Shown: in pieces, positions 55,051 to 61,937 of the stretch
Layout of the letters: each line of letters begins with the position of its first letter
Numbering within the stretch: the first letter of the stretch is position 1
NCBI GenBank assembly: GCA_910575255.1
Contig: CAJTEM010000003.1
Location: forward strand, 124,001-188,000
Length of the DNA stretch: 64,000 nucleotides
Direction: 5' to 3'
From: Lachnospiraceae bacterium
GTDB taxonomy: Bacteria > Bacillota > Clostridia > Lachnospirales > Lachnospiraceae
Program-made: the position numbers and the translations under genes
The notes under the pieces: model-generated
Databases searched by the model: none
The model's input: the letters and a program-made list of their open reading frames with translations, nothing else
Told to the model about the DNA's origin: nothing

Positions 55051-55236
55051 TCAACATTTCAGTTCCTCCTGATTTCCATATCCGTTTTCTTCTGCGCTCT
55101 GCTTTTTCCCGCTCCTTGCTTTTTTCTGCACTTCGCTTTTTCCTGCTCCTCGTTTTCTCCCGCTCTCTGCTTCTTCCTGTTCCCCATTCTTCTCTTTCCC
55201 ATCATCATAGCATCCATCCAGACTTCTGGCAATCAA
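55051..55236 (-). other. AG-rich low-complexity tract upstream of the truncated phosphatase
   Basis: On the minus strand this stretch is a degenerate repeat of GGAAAAAGC/GAAGAAAA-like words that would encode Glu/Lys/Ser/Gly-rich sequence (AGKSEVQKKARSGKKQSAEE). It has replaced the N-terminal half of the phosphatase gene. It ends in a stop overlapping the fragment and has no recognised protein domain. Confidence 0.45.
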
Positions 55237-55276
55237 AACCTTCCACAGCCCACAGTAAACGCAATCTAAAAAAACC

Positions 55277-55307
55277 TTGACCCTGGAACCGTTCCAACGT
55301 TTATAAT
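55277..55307 (+). promoter_or_regulatory. MerR-type promoter (19-bp spacer with dyad)
   Basis: TTGACC (55277-55282), 19-bp spacer, TATAAT (55302-55307). The spacer carries the palindrome TGGAAC-C-GTTCCA (55284-55296). A 19-bp spacer with a central dyad is the signature of promoters activated by MerR-family proteins. No merR gene lies in the window. Confidence 0.65.
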
Positions 55308-55343
55308 TAATAACGACATTGTATTTTACGAGGAAGAAGGCAA

Positions 55344-55436
55344 ATGCGAAGCATTCTCAAGATATCTTCCGACAACATGCCGCCGAGCGAACGCAAGGGG
55401 GCACTACCTTATTCTATCAGGAGGACAGATAAATGA
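55344..55436 (+). CDS. Small upstream ORF (30 aa) coupled to the cell-wall-binding gene
   Basis: ATG at 55344 with GAGGAAGAAGG upstream; the product begins MRSILKISSDNMPPSERKGA and is strongly basic. Its TGA overlaps the ATG of the next gene (ATGA at 55433-55436), and the ribosome site of the next gene (AGGAGG) lies within it. Coupled or leader translation is plausible. It is not a known peptide family, and the call rests on the start/stop arrangement alone. Confidence 0.45.
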   Translation: MRSILKISSDNMPPSERKGALPYSIRRTDK

Positions 55437-56098
55437 CACAAAAAAGAACGGCAGAAAAGTTTGCCATATTAGGACTGACGGGATGTCTCTTAGTCTTACC
55501 GGCATTTCCGGCACTGGCCGCGACTGGCTGGACCCAGGCAAACGGCAAGACCTATTATTACCAGCCGGACGGCAGGATAACTACCGGGCTGGCAGTTCTG
55601 GACGGAAACTACTATTATTTTCTTTCCGACGGTTCCATGGCCACCGGCTGGCTGAAACTGGACGGAGAATATTACTATATGCAGGAGAACGGTATGCTCA
55701 CCACCGGCTGGCGCCAGATTGGAGGCGACTGGTATTATCTGCGTCCGGATTCTGGCAAATGCGTAATCAACTCAGCCATTGAGATCGACGGCTATTGGTA
55801 TTTCTTCAAAAACGACGGCAAAAAGCTGACCGGCTGGCTGAAAAAGGATGGTTCTTTCTACTATCTGGATCCAGCCGGGAACGGACGGATGGTAGCCGGC
55901 ACCACTAAGAATATTGACGGCAGCAGCTACAGCTTTGCAGCAAACGGAGTATGCACTTCCACGGGATATGTCGCCAATTATTACGACTTTAACAGTGCCG
56001 GTACTCAATCCGCCTCACAAAGCTCCTCCTCCGGCAGCCGTGTAGTCTCGGCCGGCACTTCCAGCTCCAGCCGGGGACCCGGGGTGTCCGCAAATTAG
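55433..56098 (+). CDS. Cell-wall-binding-repeat protein (221 aa)
   Basis: Secreted protein. The signal peptide (about 1-29, ending FPALAA) is followed by at least five choline-binding-type repeats (CW_binding_1): GWTQANGKTYYYQPDGRITT, GNYYYFLSDGSMATGWLKLD, GEYYYMQENGMLTTGWRQIG and so on to about residue 170. The tail is Ser-rich. No catalytic domain is present, so it is a wall-associated module rather than an enzyme by itself. AGGAGG sits 7 nt before ATG. The gene follows a MerR-type promoter and a small ORF, and a terminator follows directly. Confidence 0.9.
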   Translation: MTQKRTAEKFAILGLTGCLLVLPAFPALAATGWTQANGKTYYYQPDGRITTGLAVLDGNYYYFLSDGSMATGWLKLDGEYYYMQENGMLTTGWRQIGGDWYYLRPDSGKCVINSAIEIDGYWYFFKNDGKKLTGWLKKDGSFYYLDPAGNGRMVAGTTKNIDGSSYSFAANGVCTSTGYVANYYDFNSAGTQSASQSSSSGSRVVSAGTSSSSRGPGVSAN

Positions 56099-56099
56099 T

Positions 56100-56148
56100 A
56101 AAAGACCTCGCAGATACGGACTTTCTCTCGTATTTGCGAGGTCTTTCA
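56100..56148 (+). terminator. Terminator after the cell-wall-binding gene
   Basis: Stem of 15 bp with one mismatch, GACCTCGCAGATACG paired with CGTATTTGCGAGGTC, then TTTC. It starts within 10 nt of the stop codon. Confidence 0.8.
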
Positions 56149-56151
56149 AAG

Positions 56152-56224
56152 CTGGGCCAGCTGGATTCGAACCAGCGAAATGCAGGAGTCAAAGTCCTGT
56201 GCCTTACCGCTTGGCTATGGCCCA
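56152..56224 (-). tRNA. tRNA-Gln (TTG)
   Basis: Cloverleaf with acceptor TGGGCCA/TGGCCCA, anticodon loop CTTTGAC (TTG), T-loop GGTTCGAATCC and discriminator G. CCA is not encoded. Confidence 0.95.
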
Positions 56225-56256
56225 AAATCAGATTTCTCAAGTAAAGAAATATGGAA

Positions 56257-56335
56257 TGCGGGTGACAGGACTTGAACCTGCACGGTTGCCCGCCAGCTCC
56301 TAAGGCTGGTGCGTCTGCCATTCCGCCACACCCGC
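56257..56335 (-). tRNA. tRNA-Leu (TAG)
   Basis: Class II tRNA with acceptor GCGGGTG/CACCCGC, anticodon loop CTTAGGA (TAG), a short variable arm (GGCGGGCAACCGT region), T-loop GGTTCAAGTCC and discriminator A. Confidence 0.95.
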
Positions 56336-56407
56336 AGAACAGATCCGGAAACCTTCCGGTCTTCTGATAGGATTGTAAAAAAAAATTCCCGAAGGAATCA
56401 TTTTCAG

Positions 56408-56482
56408 GGTGGATAAAGGGATTCGAACCCTTGGCCTCCAGAGCCACAATCTGGCGCGCTAACCAACTGCGCTATACCCACC
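56408..56482 (-). tRNA. tRNA-His (GTG)
   Basis: Anticodon loop TTGTGGC (GTG), the extra 5' G(-1) pairing with C73 as required for tRNA-His, and T-loop GGTTCGAATCC. Confidence 0.95.
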
Positions 56483-56520
56483 ATATTCATGCCGCGCCGC
56501 GGTTTCCCGCTCCCGCGCAA

Positions 56521-56594
<74 letters not shown>

Positions 56595-56700
56595 AAAATA
56601 CCATTCTGATTCAACAGGCTTCGCCACCCCGGCGACGGATTACATTTTATCATAGGATAGAACAAAATGCAAGTACTTTTTGCCTGGATTCTGTTTTTTC

Positions 56701-56729
56701 TTGACATTTTCTGTATGCTATGCTACTTT
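56701..56729 (+). promoter_or_regulatory. Promoter of the alanine/glycine symporter gene
   Basis: TTGACA (56701-56706), 17-bp spacer, TACTTT (56724-56729), giving a leader of about 165 nt. Confidence 0.6.
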
Positions 56730-56770
56730 ATTAAAGTGCATGAATGTACAGGATAACATTTGCAATGGGG

Positions 56771-56805
56771 CAGGTGGAACAAAAAGGGGTTCCTCCTGTT
56801 TTTTA
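56771..56805 (+). terminator. Leader terminator / candidate attenuator before the symporter
   Basis: Stem CAGGTGGAAC/GTTCCTCCTG (one mismatch) followed by TTTTTTA, between the promoter and the start codon at 56901. It overlaps a 27-codon frame (56740-56823) that is rich in Gly, Ala and Ser codons around NGAGGTKRGSS but lacks a ribosome site. No glycine riboswitch pattern is seen. Confidence 0.6.
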
Positions 56806-56900
56806 TTCCGCAATTTTCCGTGAGACTGACTCTCTGTCTGGCCGCAGCATTTATGCCGAATCTCTCTGCCAACGGCAGAATCCACAGGAGGAAAGCATGT

Positions 56901-58391
56901 ATGATTGAAATAATCACAAATGTCAACGGTATTGTCAACAATTTTGTCTGGGGAATTCCCATGCTTGTTCTTTTGGTCGGCACTGGTATTTTCATGACCA
57001 TTCTTACCAGAGTATTCCAGATTTCCCATTTCGGGTACTGGGTCAAACACACCTTGGGCAGTATTTTCACTGACAAACACATCACCAGGCACACAGAAAA
57101 GGAAGATCAGTCCATCACTCAGTTCCAGTCCATGTGTACGGCCCTTGCCGCCACGATCGGCACCGGCAACATCGTGGGAGTCTCCTCCGCATTGCTGTTC
57201 GGAGGACCCGGATCCATCTTCTGGATGTGGATCGTAGCTTTCTTCGGGATGATGACCAACTATTCGGAAAATGTTCTGGGCATCTACTACCGCAAAAAAA
57301 ATACCAAAGGAGAATGGTCTGGAGGAGCTATGTATTATCTGCGGGACGGTCTTGGCGCCAGGCACGGCATGCACCAGGCAGGCGCCATACTGGCAGTCCT
57401 GTTCTCCATCTTTTGTCTGATGGCCTCCTTCGGCATCGGCAACATGAGCCAGATCAATTCCATTGCCGGTAATATGAAGGCTGCCTTTGGAATTCCCAAT
57501 GTAGTAACCGGTATCGTGCTGATGATTCTGGCCGGCCTGGTAATTCTGGGCGGCATCAAAAGAATTGCTTCCGTGACGGAAAAGCTGGTTCCGTTTATGG
57601 CCGTTTTCTATATAATCGGTTCCCTGACTCTCTGTATTGTCAATGCCGGACAGCTGGTTCCTGCTTTGGCATCCATCTTCAAGGGCGCCTTTGCCATGAA
57701 GGCTGTCGGAGGCGGTATCGTTGGCGCAGGAATCAAGATGGCCCTGACCTGGGGAATGAAGCGCGGTGTATTCTCCAATGAGGCTGGCCTTGGTTCCTCC
57801 GTTATGGTTCATTCCAGCTCTAATGTGCGGGAGCCGGTCCGCCAGGGCATGTGGGGAATCTTCGAGGTATTTGCCGATACCATCGTCGTTTGTACCCTGA
57901 CAGCCCTTACTGTGCTGACTTCCGGGCTTGTCGATCTGGATACTGGCGCTGTCATCAGTGAAGCAGAAGGATCTGCACTGGTAGGTGAGGCATTCGCAAA
58001 GGTATTCGGCCAGGCCGGCCCTGCATTTATCGCTGTTGCCATTCTGCTGTTCGCCTTCTCCACAGTGCTTGGCTGGAGTCACTATGGTTCCAAGGCCTTT
58101 GAATACCTGTTCGGATCCGGCGCAATCGTTGTATACCGTGTCCTTTTTATTGTATTTATCCTCTGCGGTGCAACCATGAGCCTGGATCTGGCATGGGATC
58201 TGTCTGATACCTTCAACGGCCTGATGGCAATTCCCAACCTGATCGGTGTGCTGTCCCTCTCACCGGTGGTTTTCAGAATCACCAAAAACTATGTGGATCG
58301 CCACATCCGCGGACTCAGAACCGAACCCATGCTTTCTGCCTTTCCTGAAATCCAGAAGCAGATGGCAGCGGAACTGGATGATAGTGAATAG
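56901..58391 (+). CDS. Sodium:alanine/glycine symporter, AGCS family (496 aa)
   Basis: Na+-coupled amino acid symporter with about eleven transmembrane helices. Family signatures are MCTALAATIGTGNIVGVSSA, WMWIVAFFGMMTNYSENVLG, YRKKNTKGEWSGGAMYYLRD and KRGVFSNEAGLGSSVMVHSS. The latter includes the conserved Asn-Glu-Ala-Gly motif. AGGAGG 9 nt upstream of ATG 56901 sets the start, 47 codons inside the longest frame. It takes up alanine, glycine or related small amino acids. A hairpin in the leader suggests transcription attenuation. Confidence 0.94.
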   Translation: MIEIITNVNGIVNNFVWGIPMLVLLVGTGIFMTILTRVFQISHFGYWVKHTLGSIFTDKHITRHTEKEDQSITQFQSMCTALAATIGTGNIVGVSSALLFGGPGSIFWMWIVAFFGMMTNYSENVLGIYYRKKNTKGEWSGGAMYYLRDGLGARHGMHQAGAILAVLFSIFCLMASFGIGNMSQINSIAGNMKAAFGIPNVVTGIVLMILAGLVILGGIKRIASVTEKLVPFMAVFYIIGSLTLCIVNAGQLVPALASIFKGAFAMKAVGGGIVGAGIKMALTWGMKRGVFSNEAGLGSSVMVHSSSNVREPVRQGMWGIFEVFADTIVVCTLTALTVLTSGLVDLDTGAVISEAEGSALVGEAFAKVFGQAGPAFIAVAILLFAFSTVLGWSHYGSKAFEYLFGSGAIVVYRVLFIVFILCGATMSLDLAWDLSDTFNGLMAIPNLIGVLSLSPVVFRITKNYVDRHIRGLRTEPMLSAFPEIQKQMAAELDDSE

Positions 58392-58417
58392 CATTTACGG
58401 ATTCCCATAGAGCTTAA

Positions 58418-58449
58418 AAAGGGGCTGTCTCTGCGACAGTCCCTTTCCG
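58418..58449 (+). terminator. Terminator of the symporter gene
   Basis: Stem AAAGGGGCTGTC/GACAGTCCCTTT (58418-58429 with 58435-58446, one G-U) followed by a short pyrimidine-rich tail; the T-run is weak. Confidence 0.6.
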
Positions 58450-58522
58450 GCTTTCTGTTCTCTGGCACAACGAAAATGATAAATCCAATTCTCCACTACA
58501 AGCAACAAAACCTCAATCTATG

Positions 58523-59365
58523 TCAGCATCTCCAGCCATAATACGTTACCCCATACCACGCTGCAAAGCTTATTAACATAATCATAAACATCGCACTATT
58601 AAAGAGAAGCAGATAAGGATATCTTCCCCAGATTCTTTTTATCCATCTTGTCAAAGCACACTTTCCCACTGCCTCTGCGGCCGTAGAAGCCGCTATTTCA
58701 CGGTTCAGCAGTTTTGCCAGCACATACAAAAACATAAATACCATGTTAAAAATAATCAGGCCAACAAAAGCCGCCGTAAAAACCAGCTTAAATCTGCCAA
58801 TACTGTGCATGTTAGCAAACAGCTCACCAAAGGCTGTCATAGCCCCAAAGAAAACCAATACCACTGCTGAAAATATCCCCAAAATAGAAACAAACTGAGA
58901 ATAGGAATCCTCAACCTTGCCTTTGAGGCTGTTAGTCTCTTCTCTGAACTCCTTCACTTCCAAATCAATCTTTTGCGATTGCTCCTTCCGCAGCTCAGTC
59001 ATTGCAGAATCCACAGCCTTTGCTGCATTTGTCAATGCTGCATTCATGGTATGAAGATTCATCTCATTAAAATTTTTAAAATTATATTTTATTCTGTTTA
59101 ATTCTAATGTTATATGGTCGATCAACTTAAACACTTTAATAGATATTAATTCGTCTTCCGGATATTCTCCCAGTCTGCTTTGAATCCGTCTCAAATTCTC
59201 CAGTAAATACTCAATATCATCTGCCTCCATCAGATAGGCCGAAACTTCTGAATATTTATGTCTTTTGTTATTCGTATAATATTCCTTTACAATATTGCAC
59301 AAAAGATCCAACTGGGTAATATCACGGATCTCCGCTGTACCGATTTTCTGTAATAGTTCCCTCAC
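58523..59365 (-). CDS. Membrane protein with coiled coil and three C-terminal helices, paired with a Panacea gene (280 aa)
   Basis: Not a family I can name. The N-terminal ~100 residues are helical and charged (TQLDLLCNIVKEYYTNNKRH and VSAYLMEADDIEYLLENLRR). Residues about 108-155 read as a coiled coil (AKAVDSAMTELRKEQSQKID and on). Hydrophobic helices lie at about 158-182, 192-217 and 250-276. It starts 14 nt after the Panacea-domain gene and is surely co-transcribed with it. In known Panacea pairs the neighbour of the DUF4065 gene is a toxin, some of which act on membranes. On that basis this protein is a candidate membrane-acting toxin or defence effector, but that is inference. Confidence 0.75.
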   Translation of the reverse strand: MRELLQKIGTAEIRDITQLDLLCNIVKEYYTNNKRHKYSEVSAYLMEADDIEYLLENLRRIQSRLGEYPEDELISIKVFKLIDHITLELNRIKYNFKNFNEMNLHTMNAALTNAAKAVDSAMTELRKEQSQKIDLEVKEFREETNSLKGKVEDSYSQFVSILGIFSAVVLVFFGAMTAFGELFANMHSIGRFKLVFTAAFVGLIIFNMVFMFLYVLAKLLNREIAASTAAEAVGKCALTRWIKRIWGRYPYLLLFNSAMFMIMLISFAAWYGVTYYGWRC

Positions 59366-59379
59366 CTTTCATTCCCCAT

Positions 59380-59856
59380 TTATAAATAGTTCTGCCTGAG
59401 CATATCAATGGTAATGACCTCGTTCCTGTCCGTTCTTTTCCATGGCTCTTCCTGATGTGTCAGCTCAACCATATCCCATGGAAGGACATCCTTGTAATAC
59501 TCAACTACAGATCTTATCAGCATTCGGTGACCATACTCAAAAATAGCTTCCTCATATCTTTTGGGTTCTATCACAAATGATCTGAGATCCATATTATAAC
59601 GAAAGGAAAAATATTCCAATTCCTTATCTGTAATCGCCTCTGCACCGTAAGCCTTATACTTTTGATAAACACTCTCCACTACAGGGCCGTGTCTCCAATG
59701 GATGATCGGCTCTTCAAAACAGGGAATCCCATACTGTCTGATAAATGCCACCTGAACAAAATAGAGTAGCTTTTGTAACTTCAGATTACTGACCGGTCTT
59801 CCGATTTCTATGGAATAGTTAATCATGTACCTTGCCACATCCATCACATTATACAT
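59380..59856 (-). CDS. Panacea-domain (DUF4065) protein, putative antitoxin (158 aa)
   Basis: DUF4065 (Panacea, SocA-like) protein. The start NVMDVARYMINYSIEIGRPV is followed by the family hallmark SNLKLQKLLYFVQVAFIRQY, then PIIHWRHGPVVESVYQKYKA and the C-terminal SVVEYYKDVLPWDMVELTHQ and PWKR region. Panacea proteins act as antitoxins for many unrelated toxins; SocA is a ClpX adaptor for SocB. GGAGGTGAGAAT directly precedes ATG 59856; the frame is open ten codons further. It is the first gene of a two-gene unit with the membrane protein gene downstream. Confidence 0.88.
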   Translation of the reverse strand: MYNVMDVARYMINYSIEIGRPVSNLKLQKLLYFVQVAFIRQYGIPCFEEPIIHWRHGPVVESVYQKYKAYGAEAITDKELEYFSFRYNMDLRSFVIEPKRYEEAIFEYGHRMLIRSVVEYYKDVLPWDMVELTHQEEPWKRTDRNEVITIDMLRQNYL

Positions 59857-59928
59857 ATTCTCACCTCCACAAACAGAGTAAAACAATTGACAGCCTCAAT
59901 TGCTTAAGACAATAATCTGCTTATATTT

Positions 59929-59957
59929 AGTATATGGCATTGTATAGAAAAAATCAA
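59929..59957 (-). promoter_or_regulatory. Promoter of the Panacea gene pair
   Basis: TTGATT (59952-59957), 17-bp spacer, TATACT (59929-59934) on the minus strand. Two CAATTG words 13 bp apart (59884-59889 and 59897-59902) lie between it and the start codon and could be an operator for autoregulation. Confidence 0.5.
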
Positions 59958-60137
59958 TTTACATTTTCTACAATAATTCAATCGAACATTTGTTTGTTTT
60001 TCCTGTATTGCAAACTATCTAACCATCCTGCTCCGTCAAAGCAGAAAAAGGAAAATCTTTCGCCTCTCGAAATCCATATTGAATCAGCTAACATTCTCAC
60101 GCAAAAATAAGACCTTGCTCATACAAAGTCTTTCTAA

Positions 60138-60208
60138 AGCAGGTGATGGGAATCGAACCCACGTATCCAGCTTGGAAGGCTGGTGTTCTACCATTGAACT
60201 ACACCTGC
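60138..60208 (-). tRNA. tRNA-Gly (TCC)
   Basis: Acceptor GCAGGTG/CACCTGC, anticodon loop CTTCCAA (TCC), T-loop GGTTCGATTCC, discriminator T as usual for tRNA-Gly, 71 nt. Confidence 0.95.
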
Positions 60209-60241
60209 AAAATATCATTCTATTCTGTTGATCTGTTCCAA

Positions 60242-60316
60242 TCGGGGTGACAGGATTCGAACCTGCGACTTCCTGGTCCCAAACCAGGCGCTCTAGCCAA
60301 ACTGAGCCACACCCCG
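60242..60316 (-). tRNA. tRNA-Pro (TGG)
   Basis: Acceptor CGGGGTG/CACCCCG, anticodon loop TTTGGGA (TGG), T-loop GGTTCGAATCC and discriminator A. Nothing further is seen between here and the repeat at 60532. Confidence 0.95.
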
Positions 60317-60531
60317 CAATATGGAATGTCGTCATCCTGCATCACCGACCACTGTTGACCAATGCAAAAAATATTATATAACAGGTATCCCATTTTGTCA
60401 ACCATTTTTTTGAATTTTTTCCTTGCTAATTTCAAAGCTAATTTCAAAAGCTGCTGCTTCTCAAGGGTAATGTCAATTCAATCAGTTAAGTTTTACCAAA
60501 GGATATGTTAAAGAAGCGGGGAGGGCAGCAA

Positions 60532-60618
60532 CCAGAAAAGGATTCCCCGAATTGCGTTTGCAGGCTTTTGTAAGCTTAGAGTTTCTGCATCCGAAACCCG
60601 CAGTCCCAGGAAACCTCT
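60532..60618. repeat. Long-hairpin repeat, family 1, decayed copy D
   Basis: Left part CCAGAAAAGG, GATTCCCCGAATTGCGTTTG matches the left arm of copy C. It joins directly to the right part (AAGCTTAGAGTTTCTGCATC, CGAAACCCGCAGTCCCAGG). The apex and inner arms are deleted and the outer pairing is eroded. Confidence 0.6.
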
Positions 60619-60721
60619 CCCGGCAAATTCAGCAACCGCTGCACTACCTTTTCCATGCCCTCTTCAACCTCCGGACAACCCTCCGTCCCCACTTCAGTAA
60701 CTCATTGTCCTGTCTGTTCCC

Positions 60722-60801
60722 ACCGGCAAGGTATATTTGGGGATCCCCGGGATCCCATTCTTCCCAATCCGGATCCTCCGGATCCCATATACCTTGCCGG
60801 T
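60722..60801 (-). repeat. 80-bp palindrome directly after yfcE
   Basis: Perfect 15-bp ends ACCGGCAAGGTATAT/ATATACCTTGCCGGT (60722-60736 with 60787-60801). The interior holds four GGATCC words and other GC-rich pairing. It begins 2 nt after the yfcE stop; there is no T-run, so it may act as an mRNA 3'-end stabiliser or a weak terminator. Confidence 0.7.
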
Positions 60802-60803
60802 CG

Positions 60804-61292
60804 TCAGGAGAGGAAGTGACGCTCATAGCGCACATTTCCATCCTCCTCCATATACATCATCATATAAGAGGGCTTACGTCCCTCCTGCCGAGGATAAGAA
60901 AGACTTCCTGGATTCAGAATTGTCACCTCTCCCCGCTGTTCCAGAAACGGACGATGCGTATGGCCATACATCGCAATATCACAGTCCCTGTCTATTGCCT
61001 CCTGATAAAGGCCCTCTATCCCCAGAGAAACATTATAATAATGTCCATGTGTCAGCAGAATCCGATGTGGTCCCAACTCCAGTTCAATCTCCCGCTCCAG
61101 TGCAGAAAAGAAGTCATTGTTGCCCATGATCATCTCCAGCCGACACCCTTCGTTGACCCACTCCTCGATCATATGCTCACTGCCCTCAGCATCTCCCAGA
61201 TGAATCAGCATGTCCAGTGGAGCCTGTTCCTCAATCACCTTTTTCAGATTATCGTCCTTGCGGTGTGTGTCGCTCACAATCAGTATTTTCAT
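60804..61292 (-). CDS. yfcE: YfcE-type metallophosphoesterase (162 aa)
   Basis: Small calcineurin-like phosphodiesterase. Metal-binding motifs in order are SDTH (Asp8, His10), HLGDAEG, MGNND, LTHGHYYNV and YGHTHRPF, with NPGSLSYPR near the end, all matching the YfcE/MJ0936 group at the usual length. It hydrolyses phosphodiesters; the physiological substrate is unknown. Its ATG shares one base with the rdgB stop (TGATG), so the two are translationally coupled, a common Firmicutes arrangement. Confidence 0.94.
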   Translation of the reverse strand: MKILIVSDTHRKDDNLKKVIEEQAPLDMLIHLGDAEGSEHMIEEWVNEGCRLEMIMGNNDFFSALEREIELELGPHRILLTHGHYYNVSLGIEGLYQEAIDRDCDIAMYGHTHRPFLEQRGEVTILNPGSLSYPRQEGRKPSYMMMYMEEDGNVRYERHFLS

Positions 61293-61900
61293 CAGAATTC
61301 CTCCCCAAGAATTCGTTTCAGCTGACTCTTCATTGCCTCCAGTGCCTTGCCTCGATGACTGATGCTGTTCTTCTGTTCCAGTGTCAGCTCTGCTGAGGTA
61401 ACACCATATTCCGGAATAAACAGAATCGGATCATAACCAAAGCCTCCATCTCCGGCCGGCTTATGGGCAATCTCTCCTTCCATTGCGGCCTCTGTATGTA
61501 CCACACGGCCATCCGGAAGCACTGCCGCAATATTACAGACAAAGCGGGCCTTTCGCTGATCGTCTCTGGCCTCCCTCAGACGGTCAATGATATTCTGATT
61601 CTTAATCTCATAGGAGGTATCCTCTCCCATATACCGTGCAGAATAAATCCCCGGCTCTCCGCCAATATAATCTACTACCAGCCCGGAATCGTCTGCCAGC
61701 ACAATATCGCCTGTACATTTCCAGACTGCCTGTGCCTTGATCTCAGCATTTTCTCCAAAGGTACTTCCATTCTCCACAATCTCCGGCTCCGCACCTGCTT
61801 CTTTCATAGAAACGATCTCGCAGCCCAGGTCGCCTAATATCGCACGAATCTCCCGCATCTTTCCAGCATTTCCGGTTGCAAAAATAATTCTGTGCTTCAT
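61292..61900 (-). CDS. rdgB: dITP/XTP pyrophosphatase, RdgB/HAM1 (202 aa)
   Basis: House-cleaning nucleotide pyrophosphatase that removes non-canonical purine nucleoside triphosphates. Motifs are IIFATGNAGKMREIRAIL at the N-terminus (substrate/phosphate binding), the FGENAEIKAQ region, LADDSGLVVDYIGGEPGIYS with the catalytic acidic pair, GDGGFGYDPILFIPEYGVT and ISHRGKALEAM. GGAGG 7 nt before ATG 61900 is preferred to the TTG two codons upstream. Confidence 0.96.
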   Translation of the reverse strand: MKHRIIFATGNAGKMREIRAILGDLGCEIVSMKEAGAEPEIVENGSTFGENAEIKAQAVWKCTGDIVLADDSGLVVDYIGGEPGIYSARYMGEDTSYEIKNQNIIDRLREARDDQRKARFVCNIAAVLPDGRVVHTEAAMEGEIAHKPAGDGGFGYDPILFIPEYGVTSAELTLEQKNSISHRGKALEAMKSQLKRILGEEF

Positions 61901-61937
61901 ACACAATCCTCCGTATCCTCATCTCTTCCGTTGCTGT

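Noticed and set aside
55433-56098. Autolysin or toxin assignment for the cell-wall-binding protein
   Set aside because: Only binding repeats and a Ser-rich tail are present; no catalytic domain is encoded.
56730-56900. Glycine riboswitch before the alanine/glycine symporter
   Set aside because: The conserved glycine aptamer words are absent; only a simple terminator hairpin is seen.
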